Positions 53,956 to 62,911 of a stretch of DNA of 64,000 bases are shown piece by piece. The DNA lies in assembly GCA_963721365.1 (NCBI GenBank), contig CAVRJE010000023.1, positions 1 through 64,000 on the forward strand, given 5' to 3'. The stretch is from CAIQPS01 sp963721365. Lineage in GTDB: Bacteria > Actinomycetota > Thermoleophilia > RBG-16-64-13. Numbering within the stretch: position 1 is the first letter of the stretch; the number at the start of each line of letters is the position of its first letter. Both the position numbers and the translations under genes were made by a program. Under the pieces are notes generated by a model, which was not told where the DNA came from, did not search any database, and was given only the letters and a program-made list of their open reading frames with translations.

Positions 53956-54795
53956 GTGCCTCGAGGCGCCCGTATCCGTCTCGACGAGTTGGTGTTCTCT
54001 CGCGGCCTTGCTCCCAGCCGGACCGCCGCCCGGGCCCTTATCATGGCCGGCCTGGTGCTCGTCAAGGGGGAGGTGAGTGACAAGGCAGGCACTCAAGTCG
54101 ATCCCGCCACCCCCGTCACCGTCAAAGAGAGGCCTCGATTCGTTTCCCGGGCGGGCGAAAAGCTCGACGCCGCTCTGCACACGTTCGGTGTGGAGGTCTC
54201 CGGCTCGTCGGCTCTCGACGTAGGGGCTTCGACCGGGGGCTTCGTCGATTGCCTGCTCCAGCGGGGTGCGACCCGGGTCATCGCCCTCGACGTCGGCCGC
54301 GGACAACTGGATGCCCGGCTGCGAGCCGACCCCAGAGTCCACGTGATCGAGGGAGTGAATGCCAGGTACCTGGCTCCGGCGTCGCTGCCCTGGCGACCGG
54401 AGCTACTGACCATGGACGTGTCGTTCATCTCGGTGACGAAGGTCCTTCCCGCAGTCGTCGCGTGTTTGGCCGTGCCCTACAACGGAGTCGTCCTCATCAA
54501 GCCTCAGTTCGAAGCAGGCCCGAAAGACGTGGGAAAGGGCGGCATCGTGCGCGATCTCGAGGTACATAGGCGCGTCCTGCTCGAGACCGCGACCTTTGTG
54601 GTCGCTCATCTGAGCGCTGAGCTCGTCGCCCTGTGCCGGTCCACTGTGCCGGGGACCGGGGGGAATGTCGAGTACTTCTTCCATCTAACGTCTGGTGGAG
54701 CAAATGGGCTCGCTCTTGATACGCTTGAGGCGGCCATCGAGGAGACGGTAGCAGGACAAGGGCCAAGCCGCGGAGGGGGCGGGAGTGAAGCATAA
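53956..54795 (+). CDS. tlyA: TlyA family rRNA 2'-O-methyltransferase / hemolysin-like protein
   Basis: An N-terminal S4 RNA-binding domain (IRLDELVFSRGLAPSRTAAR) and a FtsJ-like methyltransferase domain (FVSRAGEKLDAALHTF, the SAM motif ALDVGASTGGFVDCLLQRGA, VIALDVGRGQLDARLR) give the TlyA architecture. Relatives methylate riboses in 16S and 23S rRNA and some affect capreomycin sensitivity. The GTG start lies 9 bases after dxs. Its 3' end overlaps the nadK start by 11 bases. Confidence 0.92.
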   Translation: MPRGARIRLDELVFSRGLAPSRTAARALIMAGLVLVKGEVSDKAGTQVDPATPVTVKERPRFVSRAGEKLDAALHTFGVEVSGSSALDVGASTGGFVDCLLQRGATRVIALDVGRGQLDARLRADPRVHVIEGVNARYLAPASLPWRPELLTMDVSFISVTKVLPAVVACLAVPYNGVVLIKPQFEAGPKDVGKGGIVRDLEVHRRVLLETATFVVAHLSAELVALCRSTVPGTGGNVEYFFHLTSGGANGLALDTLEAAIEETVAGQGPSRGGGGSEA

Positions 54796-55645
54796 GATCG
54801 AGCGAGTCGTCATCCTGACGCACGGCGATCCGATGGTGGCAGCCGGAGCGCTGCGGCAGTCGCTCTCCTTCCTGGAAGGGCACGGCGTGGCGGTAGGGGC
54901 GCCTCCCGCCGAATGGGACAAGCACCCCGAGATCCTGTCCGGCTCCGGTGACGTGTCGCGGGTGACCGGTGAGAACGATCTTCACGGCGTGGACCTGTGC
55001 TTGGTGCTCGGCGGCGACGGGACCATGCTCCGGGGGTTCCACCTTACTCGGGACCTGGACATCCCCGTGGCCGGGGTCAACCTGGGACGGGTCGGCTTTC
55101 TGACCACCGTGCTGAGCGACCGGCTCGAGGAAGGCCTGGCGGCTCTTCTCGCCGGTGAATACACCGCACATCCGCTTCTTGGGCTGCGAGCGACGCTGGG
55201 TTCCTCGGTCTTTCGAGCGGCCAACGATGTCGTGGTGGGGCGGGGAGACCGCTCGGATGCCTCCTCTCTGGCCCTCCGGATCAACGGCGTGACTCTCTTC
55301 GAAGTTCTGTGCGACGGGGTGGTGGCAGCGACTCCCGCGGGTTCCTCGGCTTACAGTCTGGCAGCAGGAGGGCCACTGCTGGGGATATCCGTGGACGCCT
55401 ACGTGATCAGTCTCGTCGCCCCCCATGCGGTGGGCGTCCGCCCGGTGGTCGCCGCCCCCCATGACGTGCTGGAGATCACCAATACCTCCACCTACGAAGA
55501 CTGCTCGGTGGACATCGACGGTCAGCGCTCGGGGGTCATGCCTCCCGGGGGCGTTATGGAGATCAGAACGGAGCCGGGAGTCGCCTCTCTCGCCCTTCTC
55601 GCGGGGGACAGCCTCTACCATCATTTCCGCGACCGTCTGCTGTAA
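54785..55645 (+). CDS. nadK: NAD kinase
   Basis: NadK makes NADP from NAD. The motif VLGGDGTMLRGFHL near 79 carries the catalytic Asp. GVNLGRVGFLTTVL follows, and the C-terminal TPAGSSAYSLAAGGPLLGIS and SVDIDGQRSGVMPPG are the NAD-binding segments. The GTG start overlaps tlyA, and recN follows after 9 bases, an order conserved in many Gram-positive and actinobacterial genomes. Confidence 0.94.
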   Translation: MKHKIERVVILTHGDPMVAAGALRQSLSFLEGHGVAVGAPPAEWDKHPEILSGSGDVSRVTGENDLHGVDLCLVLGGDGTMLRGFHLTRDLDIPVAGVNLGRVGFLTTVLSDRLEEGLAALLAGEYTAHPLLGLRATLGSSVFRAANDVVVGRGDRSDASSLALRINGVTLFEVLCDGVVAATPAGSSAYSLAAGGPLLGISVDAYVISLVAPHAVGVRPVVAAPHDVLEITNTSTYEDCSVDIDGQRSGVMPPGGVMEIRTEPGVASLALLAGDSLYHHFRDRLL

Positions 55646-55654
55646 GAGGGAGCA

Positions 55655-57362
55655 GTGCTCGCGTCGCTCGCTATCCGCAACTTCGTGCTCATCGAGGACG
55701 CCACCCTCGAATTCGGTGACGGCCTGACTGCCCTGACGGGCGAGACCGGGGCGGGCAAGACATTGCTCACCAAGGCTCTCGGTCTGTTGATGGGAGAGAG
55801 GGCCGAGGAGGGAATGGTCGGTACGGCCGGCGACGAGGCCTTGATCCAGGCGGTCTTCGACCTCGATGCCGGTCAGGCGGCCCAGTTGCCCGTGGACCTT
55901 CGCGAGCTGGCGGGGCTCGACGGGCCCGGTGAGCTGATTCTCACGCGACGTCTGGGCAAGACCGGAAGGAACCGCTGCTACCTCAACGACAGCTCGGTCA
56001 CTCTGGCTTCCATGGCTGCCGCCGCGGGGAGCCTGCTCTCGTTCGCCGGACAGCACGAGTACCGCAGGTTGCTCGACCCGGGCTACCAACTGGCCGTCCT
56101 CGATCAGTGGGCGGGGACCGGCACGGTCGAGTTGGCGGCGACCTGCCGGGCGGCGTACGACAGGGCCAAGGAAAGCGGGCGCCGGTTCGACGAGAGCCTG
56201 CGACTGCGGAGCGAGCGGTTGCGCGACATCGAGTTGCTGCGCTTTCAGATCTCCGAACTGGCCGCCGCCCAGCTGGCGCTCGAGGACGAAAGAGCACTGC
56301 AGGCCGAACAGCGCGTCTCTCTCGCGCCGAGGATATCCAACGCAATCTGGGCCTCGCGGCAGAGCTGTTGAAGAGCGACGGGTCGGCCGACGACGCGGCC
56401 GAGCTGATGGGGCAGGCCGCTGCGCTGGTCGGCGGGCTTTCCGCAGTGGGTCCGGAGGTGGACGCTTTGGCGACAGCGCTGCGCGAGGCTCACTACGAAG
56501 TCGCAGAGCTATCGCGGGAACTCCGTCACTACGTGGACAACGTCAGCATCGACCCTGCGCGGCTTCAAACGGTCGACGAGCGGCTGCGCCTGTACACGGA
56601 TCTGGGGCGTAAGTATGGTGGTTCGACCGAGGCGGCGGTCGCACATCTCGAGGTCTCCACTGCCCGGCTCGCGCTGCTCGAGCAAGGGGAAGAAGATCTC
56701 TCCCGGCTGGAAGAAGAGGCCGCCGCCGGCAAGAGCCCTGGCGCTCGACCTGGCAGCGTCGCTCACAGCCGCCCGGCGACAAGCGGTGCCGCTCCTGGAG
56801 GAGGCGGTGGCGACCCAGCTCTCCGGCCTGGGCATGACCTCGGCGGCGATGACCGCCGCGCTCGATACGCGATCCGGGTGGGAAGGTCTGCGCGAGACGG
56901 GGGCCGATTCGGTCGAGTTCCTGCTGGCGGCCAACCCCGGCCAGCCTCCGCGCAGCCTTGCTCGCACCGCTTCAGGCGGTGAGCTCTCGCGGGTTCTGCT
57001 GGGCCTCAAGTGCGCGCTGGCAGGCGCGGGCGGTGACGAGACTCTTGTCTTCGACGAGATAGACGCGGGCATCGGCGGCAGGACGGCGGTGGCCGTGGCG
57101 CAGAAGCTCAGCGAGTTGGCCGGCCGGTCGCAGGTGGTGGTCGTAACCCATCTCGCTCATGTGGCCGCGCTCGCTACCCGCCACTACGCAATCGAGAAGA
57201 CAAGCGACGCCGGTGGTGCGGTCACTCGCCTTTCTCGGCTGGAGGAGGAAGCGGTGGTGCGAGGAACTGTGCCGGATGATGGGCGGACGGGCCGACGACG
57301 CCGAGGCTATGGCGCACGCTCAAGAGTTGCGAGACAGGGCGCTGGGCGGGCTGATAGACTAG
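55655..57362 (+). CDS. recN: DNA repair protein RecN, frameshifted three times
   Basis: RecN is an SMC-like ATPase active in double-strand break repair. The Walker A is ALTGETGAGKTLLTKALGLL near 28, the Q-loop is LLSFAGQHEYRRLLDPGYQ, the coiled-coil arms fill the middle, and the signature and Walker B are SGGELSRVLLGLKCALAGAG and ETLVFDEIDAGIGGRTA, then VVVVTHLAHVAALA. The frame changes near 56314 (best read as a missing base), 56731 (one extra) and 57260 (one extra), and it ends AHAQELRDRALGGLID. All conserved blocks remain, so this is probably a sequencing problem rather than a dead gene. Confidence 0.88.
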
Positions 57363-57432
57363 ATAAGGCGCGGGGCTGTTAGGAGGCTGGCCATGCGCCG
57401 CCCGGTTCCACCATCGCGCGGTAGGGGTAGGC

Positions 57433-59037
57433 ATGGCCAAGCACATTTTCATCACAGGCGGAGTTGTGTCCTCGCTCGGGAAGGGCATCACCGCCGCCTC
57501 ACTGGGTCGCCTCCTCAAGAGCCGGGGCCTCAGGGTGACGATCCAGAAGTTCGATCCCTATCTGAACGTCGACCCAGGCACCATGAGCCCGTTCCAGCAC
57601 GGCGAGGTCTTCGTCACCGACGACGGCGCCGAGACCGATCTCGACCTGGGGCATTACGAGCGGTTCGTCGACGAGAGCCTCACGCGCGATTCCAATATCA
57701 CCTCCGGCTCGGTGTACTACAACGTCATCCGCAAGGAGCGCAAGGGCGATTATCTGGGCGGGACCGTGCAGGTGATCCCGCACGTCACCAACGAGATCAA
57801 GGAGCGGATCGCCCGGGTGGCCCGCAATCCCCAGGTCGACGTGGTCATCACGGAGATCGGCGGCACGGTCGGCGACATCGAGAGCCTGCCCTTCCTCGAG
57901 GCCATCAGGCAGTTCCGGAACGATATCGGCCGCCGGAACGTGATCTACATCCACGTGACCCTGATCCCGTTCATCAACGCGAGCGGGGAGCTCAAGACGA
58001 AGCCGACGCAGCACAGCGTCGCGGAGTTGAGGAGCATCGGTATCCAGCCGGATATCATCGTCTGCCGCTCCGACCGCACCATCAGGCAGGACCTCAAAGA
58101 GAAGATCGCTCTGTTCACCGACGTGGAGCCCCGCGCCGTCATCAGCTGCGTGGATGCCCCGAACATCTACTTCGTGCCCATCAATCTCCGCGACGAAGGG
58201 CTGGATCGCCTGGTGGTGGAGAAGCTGGGGTTGGAGACCGAACCTCCGCAGTTGGACGAGTGGATCACTCTGGTCGAGAAGATCAAGCGCGCGACCGGGA
58301 CTGTCCGGATCGCTCTTGTCGGCAAGTACGTTCAGCTGCAGGACGCGTATTTGAGCGTGGTCGAGGCGTTGAAGCATGCCGCTATCCATCACGGCCGCAA
58401 CCTGGAGATCATCTGGGTAGACGCCGAGACCCTCAAAGAGGAAGAGATCACCTCCCGGCTCGAGCACGCCGACGGCGTTCTGGTTCCCGGAGGCTTCGGC
58501 ATTAGGGGTATCGAGGGCAAGATCATGTCGGCGTGCTACGCCCGCGAGAACAACGTCCCCTATTTGGGACTTTGTCTTGGTCTGCAGGTCGCGGTGGCCG
58601 AATTCGCCCGACACGTGGCCGGGATGGTGGGAGCCAACTCGTCGGAGTTCGACCCCTCGACCAGCTATGCGGTGATCGATCTGCTGCCCGAGCAGAAGGA
58701 CATCGCCGATATGGGCGGGACAATGCGCCTGGGCGCCTCCCCGACGAAAGTGTTCCCCGGCACGAAGGCTTTCGAGGCCTATGGCGAAGAGCTCATCTCC
58801 GAACGGCACCGTCACCGTTATGAGGTCAACAACATCTTCCGTGGCCAGCTGGTAGATGCAGGCCTGGTGATCAGCGGGACCACGCCCGACGAGCGCCTGG
58901 TCGAGCTCGTCGAACTGCCGCAGCATCCCTGGTTCGTGGCGTGCCAGTTCCACCCCGAATTCAAGAGCCGTCCCACGAATCCGCACCCGCTGTTCCGCGA
59001 CTTCGTGGGAGCGGCGATCGCCTCGCAACGTAGATGA
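57433..59037 (+). CDS. pyrG: CTP synthase
   Basis: The 534-residue enzyme aminates UTP to CTP with glutamine. The synthetase domain has KHIFITGGVVSSLGKGITAA, SRLLKS-type and KFDPYLNVDPGTMSPFQHGE; the glutaminase domain has GGFGIRG, the nucleophile segment NVPYLGLCLGLQVAVAEFAR and the C-terminal QFHPEFKSRPTNPHPLFRDF. Complete. The start ATG follows the GTAGGGGTAG of the preceding spacer, and its stop overlaps the next start by 4 bases. Confidence 0.95.
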   Translation: MAKHIFITGGVVSSLGKGITAASLGRLLKSRGLRVTIQKFDPYLNVDPGTMSPFQHGEVFVTDDGAETDLDLGHYERFVDESLTRDSNITSGSVYYNVIRKERKGDYLGGTVQVIPHVTNEIKERIARVARNPQVDVVITEIGGTVGDIESLPFLEAIRQFRNDIGRRNVIYIHVTLIPFINASGELKTKPTQHSVAELRSIGIQPDIIVCRSDRTIRQDLKEKIALFTDVEPRAVISCVDAPNIYFVPINLRDEGLDRLVVEKLGLETEPPQLDEWITLVEKIKRATGTVRIALVGKYVQLQDAYLSVVEALKHAAIHHGRNLEIIWVDAETLKEEEITSRLEHADGVLVPGGFGIRGIEGKIMSACYARENNVPYLGLCLGLQVAVAEFARHVAGMVGANSSEFDPSTSYAVIDLLPEQKDIADMGGTMRLGASPTKVFPGTKAFEAYGEELISERHRHRYEVNNIFRGQLVDAGLVISGTTPDERLVELVELPQHPWFVACQFHPEFKSRPTNPHPLFRDFVGAAIASQRR

Positions 59038-60206
59038 CGGATGCGCCGCTCCCGTCTCGCGACCGGTTGACGGAGCTCTTCCTCGAGTTCACCCGCATAG
59101 CCAGCCCGTTCAAGCACGAGCGCGGCATGGCAGACGCGGTCATCAAGCGGCTGGAAGCGGTGGGCGTGGCGGTCCACGAGGACGACACGGGCAGGCGGAC
59201 CGGAGGCGACACGGGGAATCTGTGGTGCACTATCACCGGCGACGGGGAGCCTCATATCGCCCTTGGCGCCCATCTCGACACCGTCGTACCGACCGATCGC
59301 ATCGAACCGTTCCTCGACGAGGATGGTGTTTTTCGCAACAGGCAACGGACCATCCTGGGAGCCGACGACAAGGCGGCGGTGGCGGCGCTGGTGCACGCCA
59401 CCGAGCTCCTGAAGGGCTCCGGACGGTCCTTCCCCTCGTACGAACTCCTGTTCACCGTGTCCGAGGAGATCGGGCTGGTGGGGTCGAAACATCTGGGCGA
59501 GAGGGTACTGGTGAGCCCCTTCGCAGCCGTCTTCGATTCGGCGGGACCGGTGGGCGGCATCACGGTCAAGGCTCCCAGCCACGAGACGTTCAAGGCGACC
59601 TTCCGGGGCCGGGCGGCGCATGCCGGCGTGGAGCCGGAGAAGGGCCGCAGCGCCATCCAGGCGGCGGCGAAAGCCATAGCGGCCATGCAACTCGGCCGGC
59701 TGGACGAGGAGACGAGCGCTAACATCGGCGTGATCCGCGGGGGAGTGGGGACGAACATCGTGCCCGATCTCTGCGAGATCGAGGGTGAGTGCCGCAGCCA
59801 CGACGAACAGAAGCTCTCCCGGGTCGCGGCGGCGATGGTCGACGCGATGCAGGCGGGGGCGACCCAGGCAGGCGTCGACGTCGATATCGCTCTTGTTCAC
59901 GAGTACCGTGCCTTCGCACTCGCTCCGCGCTCGCCGGTGGTCCGTCTGAGCAAGGCCGCGCTGACCGATCTCGGGCTCGAGCCACGTATGCAGGCGAGCG
60001 GCGGGGGCTCGGACGCGAACATCCTCAATGCCCGAGGTCTTCCCACCGTCAATCTCAGCGCCGGGATGATGCAGGTGCACAGTCCCGACGAGCACATAAG
60101 CCTCGACGATCTCGAGCACCTGTGTGGGCTGGCGCTCAGGATGATCATTATGGCCCCCGAATACGGTCCGCGGGCCCGAGCATCGACCGCCGGCGCAGAT
60201 GACTGA
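59034..60206 (+). CDS. M20-family metallopeptidase (peptidase T-like)
   Basis: A two-metal M20 peptidase with HIALGAHLDTVVPTDRIEPF near 80, ILGADDKAAVAALVHATELL near 106, LLFTVSEEIGLVGSKHLGER (catalytic Glu pair near 140), the Pro/Gly dimerisation stretch KATFRGRAAHAGVEPEKGRS and the closing AGMMQVHSPDEHISLDDL. It resembles the tripeptidase/peptidase-T-like subgroup that cleaves small peptides. Overlaps pyrG by 4 bases and the Nudix gene by 8, so the genes are cotranscribed. Confidence 0.85.
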   Translation: MTDAPLPSRDRLTELFLEFTRIASPFKHERGMADAVIKRLEAVGVAVHEDDTGRRTGGDTGNLWCTITGDGEPHIALGAHLDTVVPTDRIEPFLDEDGVFRNRQRTILGADDKAAVAALVHATELLKGSGRSFPSYELLFTVSEEIGLVGSKHLGERVLVSPFAAVFDSAGPVGGITVKAPSHETFKATFRGRAAHAGVEPEKGRSAIQAAAKAIAAMQLGRLDEETSANIGVIRGGVGTNIVPDLCEIEGECRSHDEQKLSRVAAAMVDAMQAGATQAGVDVDIALVHEYRAFALAPRSPVVRLSKAALTDLGLEPRMQASGGGSDANILNARGLPTVNLSAGMMQVHSPDEHISLDDLEHLCGLALRMIIMAPEYGPRARASTAGADD

Positions 60207-60831
60207 TCGGCCGGCAGAGCCCGGCTTCGCGGCCCCCCCGCCCGGCGGTCCGACCGAGCGCGCCGCCGCTGGCGGCTCGCTCGCAGACGCATCGGCCGCG
60301 CCTTTCCCTGAGGTGGTCGGCTCCCGCGTGGTCTACGAGGGGAGAGTGGTGAGCCTGCGCGTGGATGAGATCGCCCTTACCCACGGACGAAAGGCGACCC
60401 GGGAAGTAGTGGAGCACCCCGGAGCGATCGTCGTCATCGCCCTCGACGAACGTGGCGAGGTGGCGCTTGTCCGGCAGTACAGGCATGCGGTCAGGCGGTA
60501 CCTGCTCGAGCTTCCCGCCGGGGGACTGGAGCCCGGTGAAGAGCCGCTGGCCACGGCGCAGCGGGAGCTTCGCGAGGAAGTGGGCGTGGAGGCGGCGCGG
60601 TGGACGCCTCTAGGCCATTTCTTCTCGTCGCCCGGGTTTGCCAACGAGATCCTTCACGTGTTCCTGGCCGAGGACCTGCGGCCGGCCTACGCCGAGCCGG
60701 ACGAGGATGAGGACATAGCCGTGGTACGGTACAGCCTGAGCGAGTTGTACGAGCACCCGGAGCGTATCGAGGACGCCAAGAGCCTTGCCGCGCTGTTCCT
60801 CCTGAGCAGAGCCACCACGGCCGGACACTGA
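60199..60831 (+). CDS. Nudix hydrolase, ADP-ribose pyrophosphatase-like
   Basis: After a variable Ala/Gly/Pro-rich leader of about 40 residues, the ADP-ribose pyrophosphatase pattern appears: VVVIALDERGEVALVRQYRH, RRYLLELPAGGLEPGEEPLA, and the Nudix box tail TAQRELREEVGVEAARWTPL, then FFSSPGFANEILHVFLAEDL. The enzyme probably hydrolyses ADP-ribose to AMP and ribose 5-phosphate, though other dinucleotide sugars are possible. Overlaps the peptidase gene start. Confidence 0.85.
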   Translation: MTDRPAEPGFAAPPPGGPTERAAAGGSLADASAAPFPEVVGSRVVYEGRVVSLRVDEIALTHGRKATREVVEHPGAIVVIALDERGEVALVRQYRHAVRRYLLELPAGGLEPGEEPLATAQRELREEVGVEAARWTPLGHFFSSPGFANEILHVFLAEDLRPAYAEPDEDEDIAVVRYSLSELYEHPERIEDAKSLAALFLLSRATTAGH

Positions 60832-60856
60832 ACGGATATAGAGGCGAGGCCGAAGG

Positions 60857-61981
60857 ATGCGAGTCGGAATCCCAACCGAGATCCGTGAAGAGGAGTACAG
60901 GGTCGCTCTGACTCCTGCGGGCACGAAGGAGCTCACCCTGAGGGGCCACGAGGTCCTCGTCCAGCGGGGAGCGGGGGAGGGATCGCTGATCGGCGACGAT
61001 GCCTACGTCGCTGCCGGGGCCCGCATCGTGCCCGACGCGGACGCGGTGTTCGCCCAGGCCGAGTTGATCGTGAAGGTCAAGGAGCCGCTGCCGGCCGAGA
61101 TCTCCCGTCTGGAATCCCGGCACCTCCTTTTCACGTACCTGCATCTTGCCCCGGATCGCAAGCTGACGAGCGGGCTCGTGGCAAGTGGCGCCACCTGCCT
61201 GGCGTACGAGACCGTTGAGACGGTGGACGGCCGCCGCCCGCTGCTCGGCCCCATGAGCGAGATAGCAGGAAGGCTGGCTCCGCAGATCGGCGCCTACTTC
61301 CTCGAGCGGATGAGCGGCGGCAAGGGCAAGCTGCTGGGAGGCGCGACGGGGGTCAAGCCCGCCAACGTGGTGATTCTCGGGGCGGGGATAGCGGGCTCCA
61401 ACGCAGCCAGCATAGCTACCGGCATGGGAGCGCGGACCAAGGTCTTCGACATCGATCTGGAGGCGCTGGGCAGCGTCCGCCGGGCGCTCCCCGCAGTGGA
61501 GACCCTTCACAGCGACCAATTGACCATCGAGGCCGAGGTAGCCGCGGCCGACGTGGTCATCGGGGCGGTCCTGGTCTCGGGGGCACGGACGCCTGTGCTG
61601 GTCTCAGAGGACGCCGTGCGCTCGATGCAGCCGGGCTCGGTCATCGTCGACCTGAGCATCGACCAGGGAGGCACGGTGGCCACCTCTCGCGCAACGTCGC
61701 ACCGTGCCCCGACCTTTGTCCAGCACGGCGTCATCCACTACTGCGTGGACAACATGGCGGGAGTGGTCCCCATAACCTCTACGCTGGCCCTGACCAATGC
61801 CACGCTCCCTTACATCATCGCCCTGGCCGATTCGGGCGTGGTGGCAGCGGCGCGGGCCGACTATGCGCTGGCGCGAGGGGTGAACGTCATGGAGGGGAAA
61901 GTGACCATCAAGGAGGTCGCCGAGGCCACCGGCAATCCGTATTTCCCGCTCGAGTACGTCCTGCCCATCGAATACATGTAG
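60857..61981 (+). CDS. ald: Alanine dehydrogenase
   Basis: NAD-dependent alanine dehydrogenase interconverts alanine and pyruvate plus ammonia. The N-terminal MRVGIPTEIREEEYRVALTP, the catalytic lysine region LIVKVKEPLPAEISRL, TYLHLAPDRKLTSGL (His), the Rossmann motif VVILGAGIAGSNAASIATGM and the C-terminal ALTNATLPYIIALADSGV are all present over 374 residues. ATG follows GGCGAGGCCGAAGG. It may serve nitrogen or energy metabolism; its position before xerD carries no functional clue. Confidence 0.94.
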   Translation: MRVGIPTEIREEEYRVALTPAGTKELTLRGHEVLVQRGAGEGSLIGDDAYVAAGARIVPDADAVFAQAELIVKVKEPLPAEISRLESRHLLFTYLHLAPDRKLTSGLVASGATCLAYETVETVDGRRPLLGPMSEIAGRLAPQIGAYFLERMSGGKGKLLGGATGVKPANVVILGAGIAGSNAASIATGMGARTKVFDIDLEALGSVRRALPAVETLHSDQLTIEAEVAAADVVIGAVLVSGARTPVLVSEDAVRSMQPGSVIVDLSIDQGGTVATSRATSHRAPTFVQHGVIHYCVDNMAGVVPITSTLALTNATLPYIIALADSGVVAAARADYALARGVNVMEGKVTIKEVAEATGNPYFPLEYVLPIEYM

Positions 61982-61999
61982 CCGGCGAGGACCGCCGCG

Positions 62000-62911
62000 G
62001 TGAACCCTCCGCCCGCTCAGGACCCGGCTCTCTCCGCGCATCTGCGCGCCCTTCGCCTCGAAAACGGACTGTCGGAGCGCACCGTGGAGTCCTATTCCCG
62101 TGATCTCACTCAGTTCGCGACCTTCCTTGACGAACGGGGGCGGGTCCTCCCGGAAGCTACCGCGGACGATGTGAGGACCTATCTGGCTGGAGGGCAGTGG
62201 AGGCCGTCCACTCGGGCCCGGAAGGCCGCGGCCATGCGTTCGTTCTACCGGAGACGGGTCATTCTTGGGCTTGCCGCTTCCGATCCCACCCGAGCGCTGG
62301 CGAGTCCGCGCCTCGAATCCACCTTGCCCCGCACGCTGAGCGTCGAGGAGATCGAGCGGTTGCTGGCCAGACCCAAGGCGACTCCAGGCGGTCTGCGCGA
62401 CCGGGCGTTGCTTGAGACCCTCTACGGCGCGGGCCTGAGGGCCTCGGAGGCACTTGGCCTGCGGCTCCAGGACGTCGACCTGGAGGTGGGGTTCGTCCGC
62501 ACCGTCGGCAAGGGCGACAAGGAGCGCATCGTTCCACTGGGGCGCATGGCCATGGAGGCGATACGCGCCTACAACGAGCGGGGCCGGCCCTTCCTGGGTG
62601 GGCCGGGGACCCTGAAGGCGCCGGAGTTGTTCCTCAACAACCGCGGACGCCGCCTGTCGCGCCAAGGACTTCACGCCATCATCAAAGGCTACGCCCGAGA
62701 GGCGGGCCTGCCGGACGATGTCTCCGCCCACACCCTTCGGCACTCCTTCGCGACCCATCTGCTCGAGGGGGGAGCGGACCTCAGGGCCGTGCAGGAGATG
62801 CTGGGGCACGCCGATCTGTCCACCACCCAGATCTACACCCACGTGTCCACGGCCCATCTCCAGAAGATCTACCGCGAAGCACACCCCCGGGCCCGGGCGG
62901 AAGAGGCATGA
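62000..62911 (+). CDS. xerD: Site-specific tyrosine recombinase XerD-like
   Basis: Residues about 10-95 are the SAM-like core-binding domain (AHLRALRLENGLSERTVESY SRDLTQF). The catalytic domain has Arg in LYGAGLRASEALGLRLQDVD, Lys in RTVGKGDKERIVPLG, HTLRHSFATHLLEGGADL, the second His in EMLGHADLSTTQIYTHV and the nucleophilic Tyr there. XerC/D enzymes resolve chromosome dimers at dif. The full-length 303 residues contrast with the integrase fragment at 5898-6002. The GTG start lies 18 bases after ald; its stop overlaps deoB. Confidence 0.92.
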   Translation: MNPPPAQDPALSAHLRALRLENGLSERTVESYSRDLTQFATFLDERGRVLPEATADDVRTYLAGGQWRPSTRARKAAAMRSFYRRRVILGLAASDPTRALASPRLESTLPRTLSVEEIERLLARPKATPGGLRDRALLETLYGAGLRASEALGLRLQDVDLEVGFVRTVGKGDKERIVPLGRMAMEAIRAYNERGRPFLGGPGTLKAPELFLNNRGRRLSRQGLHAIIKGYAREAGLPDDVSAHTLRHSFATHLLEGGADLRAVQEMLGHADLSTTQIYTHVSTAHLQKIYREAHPRARAEEA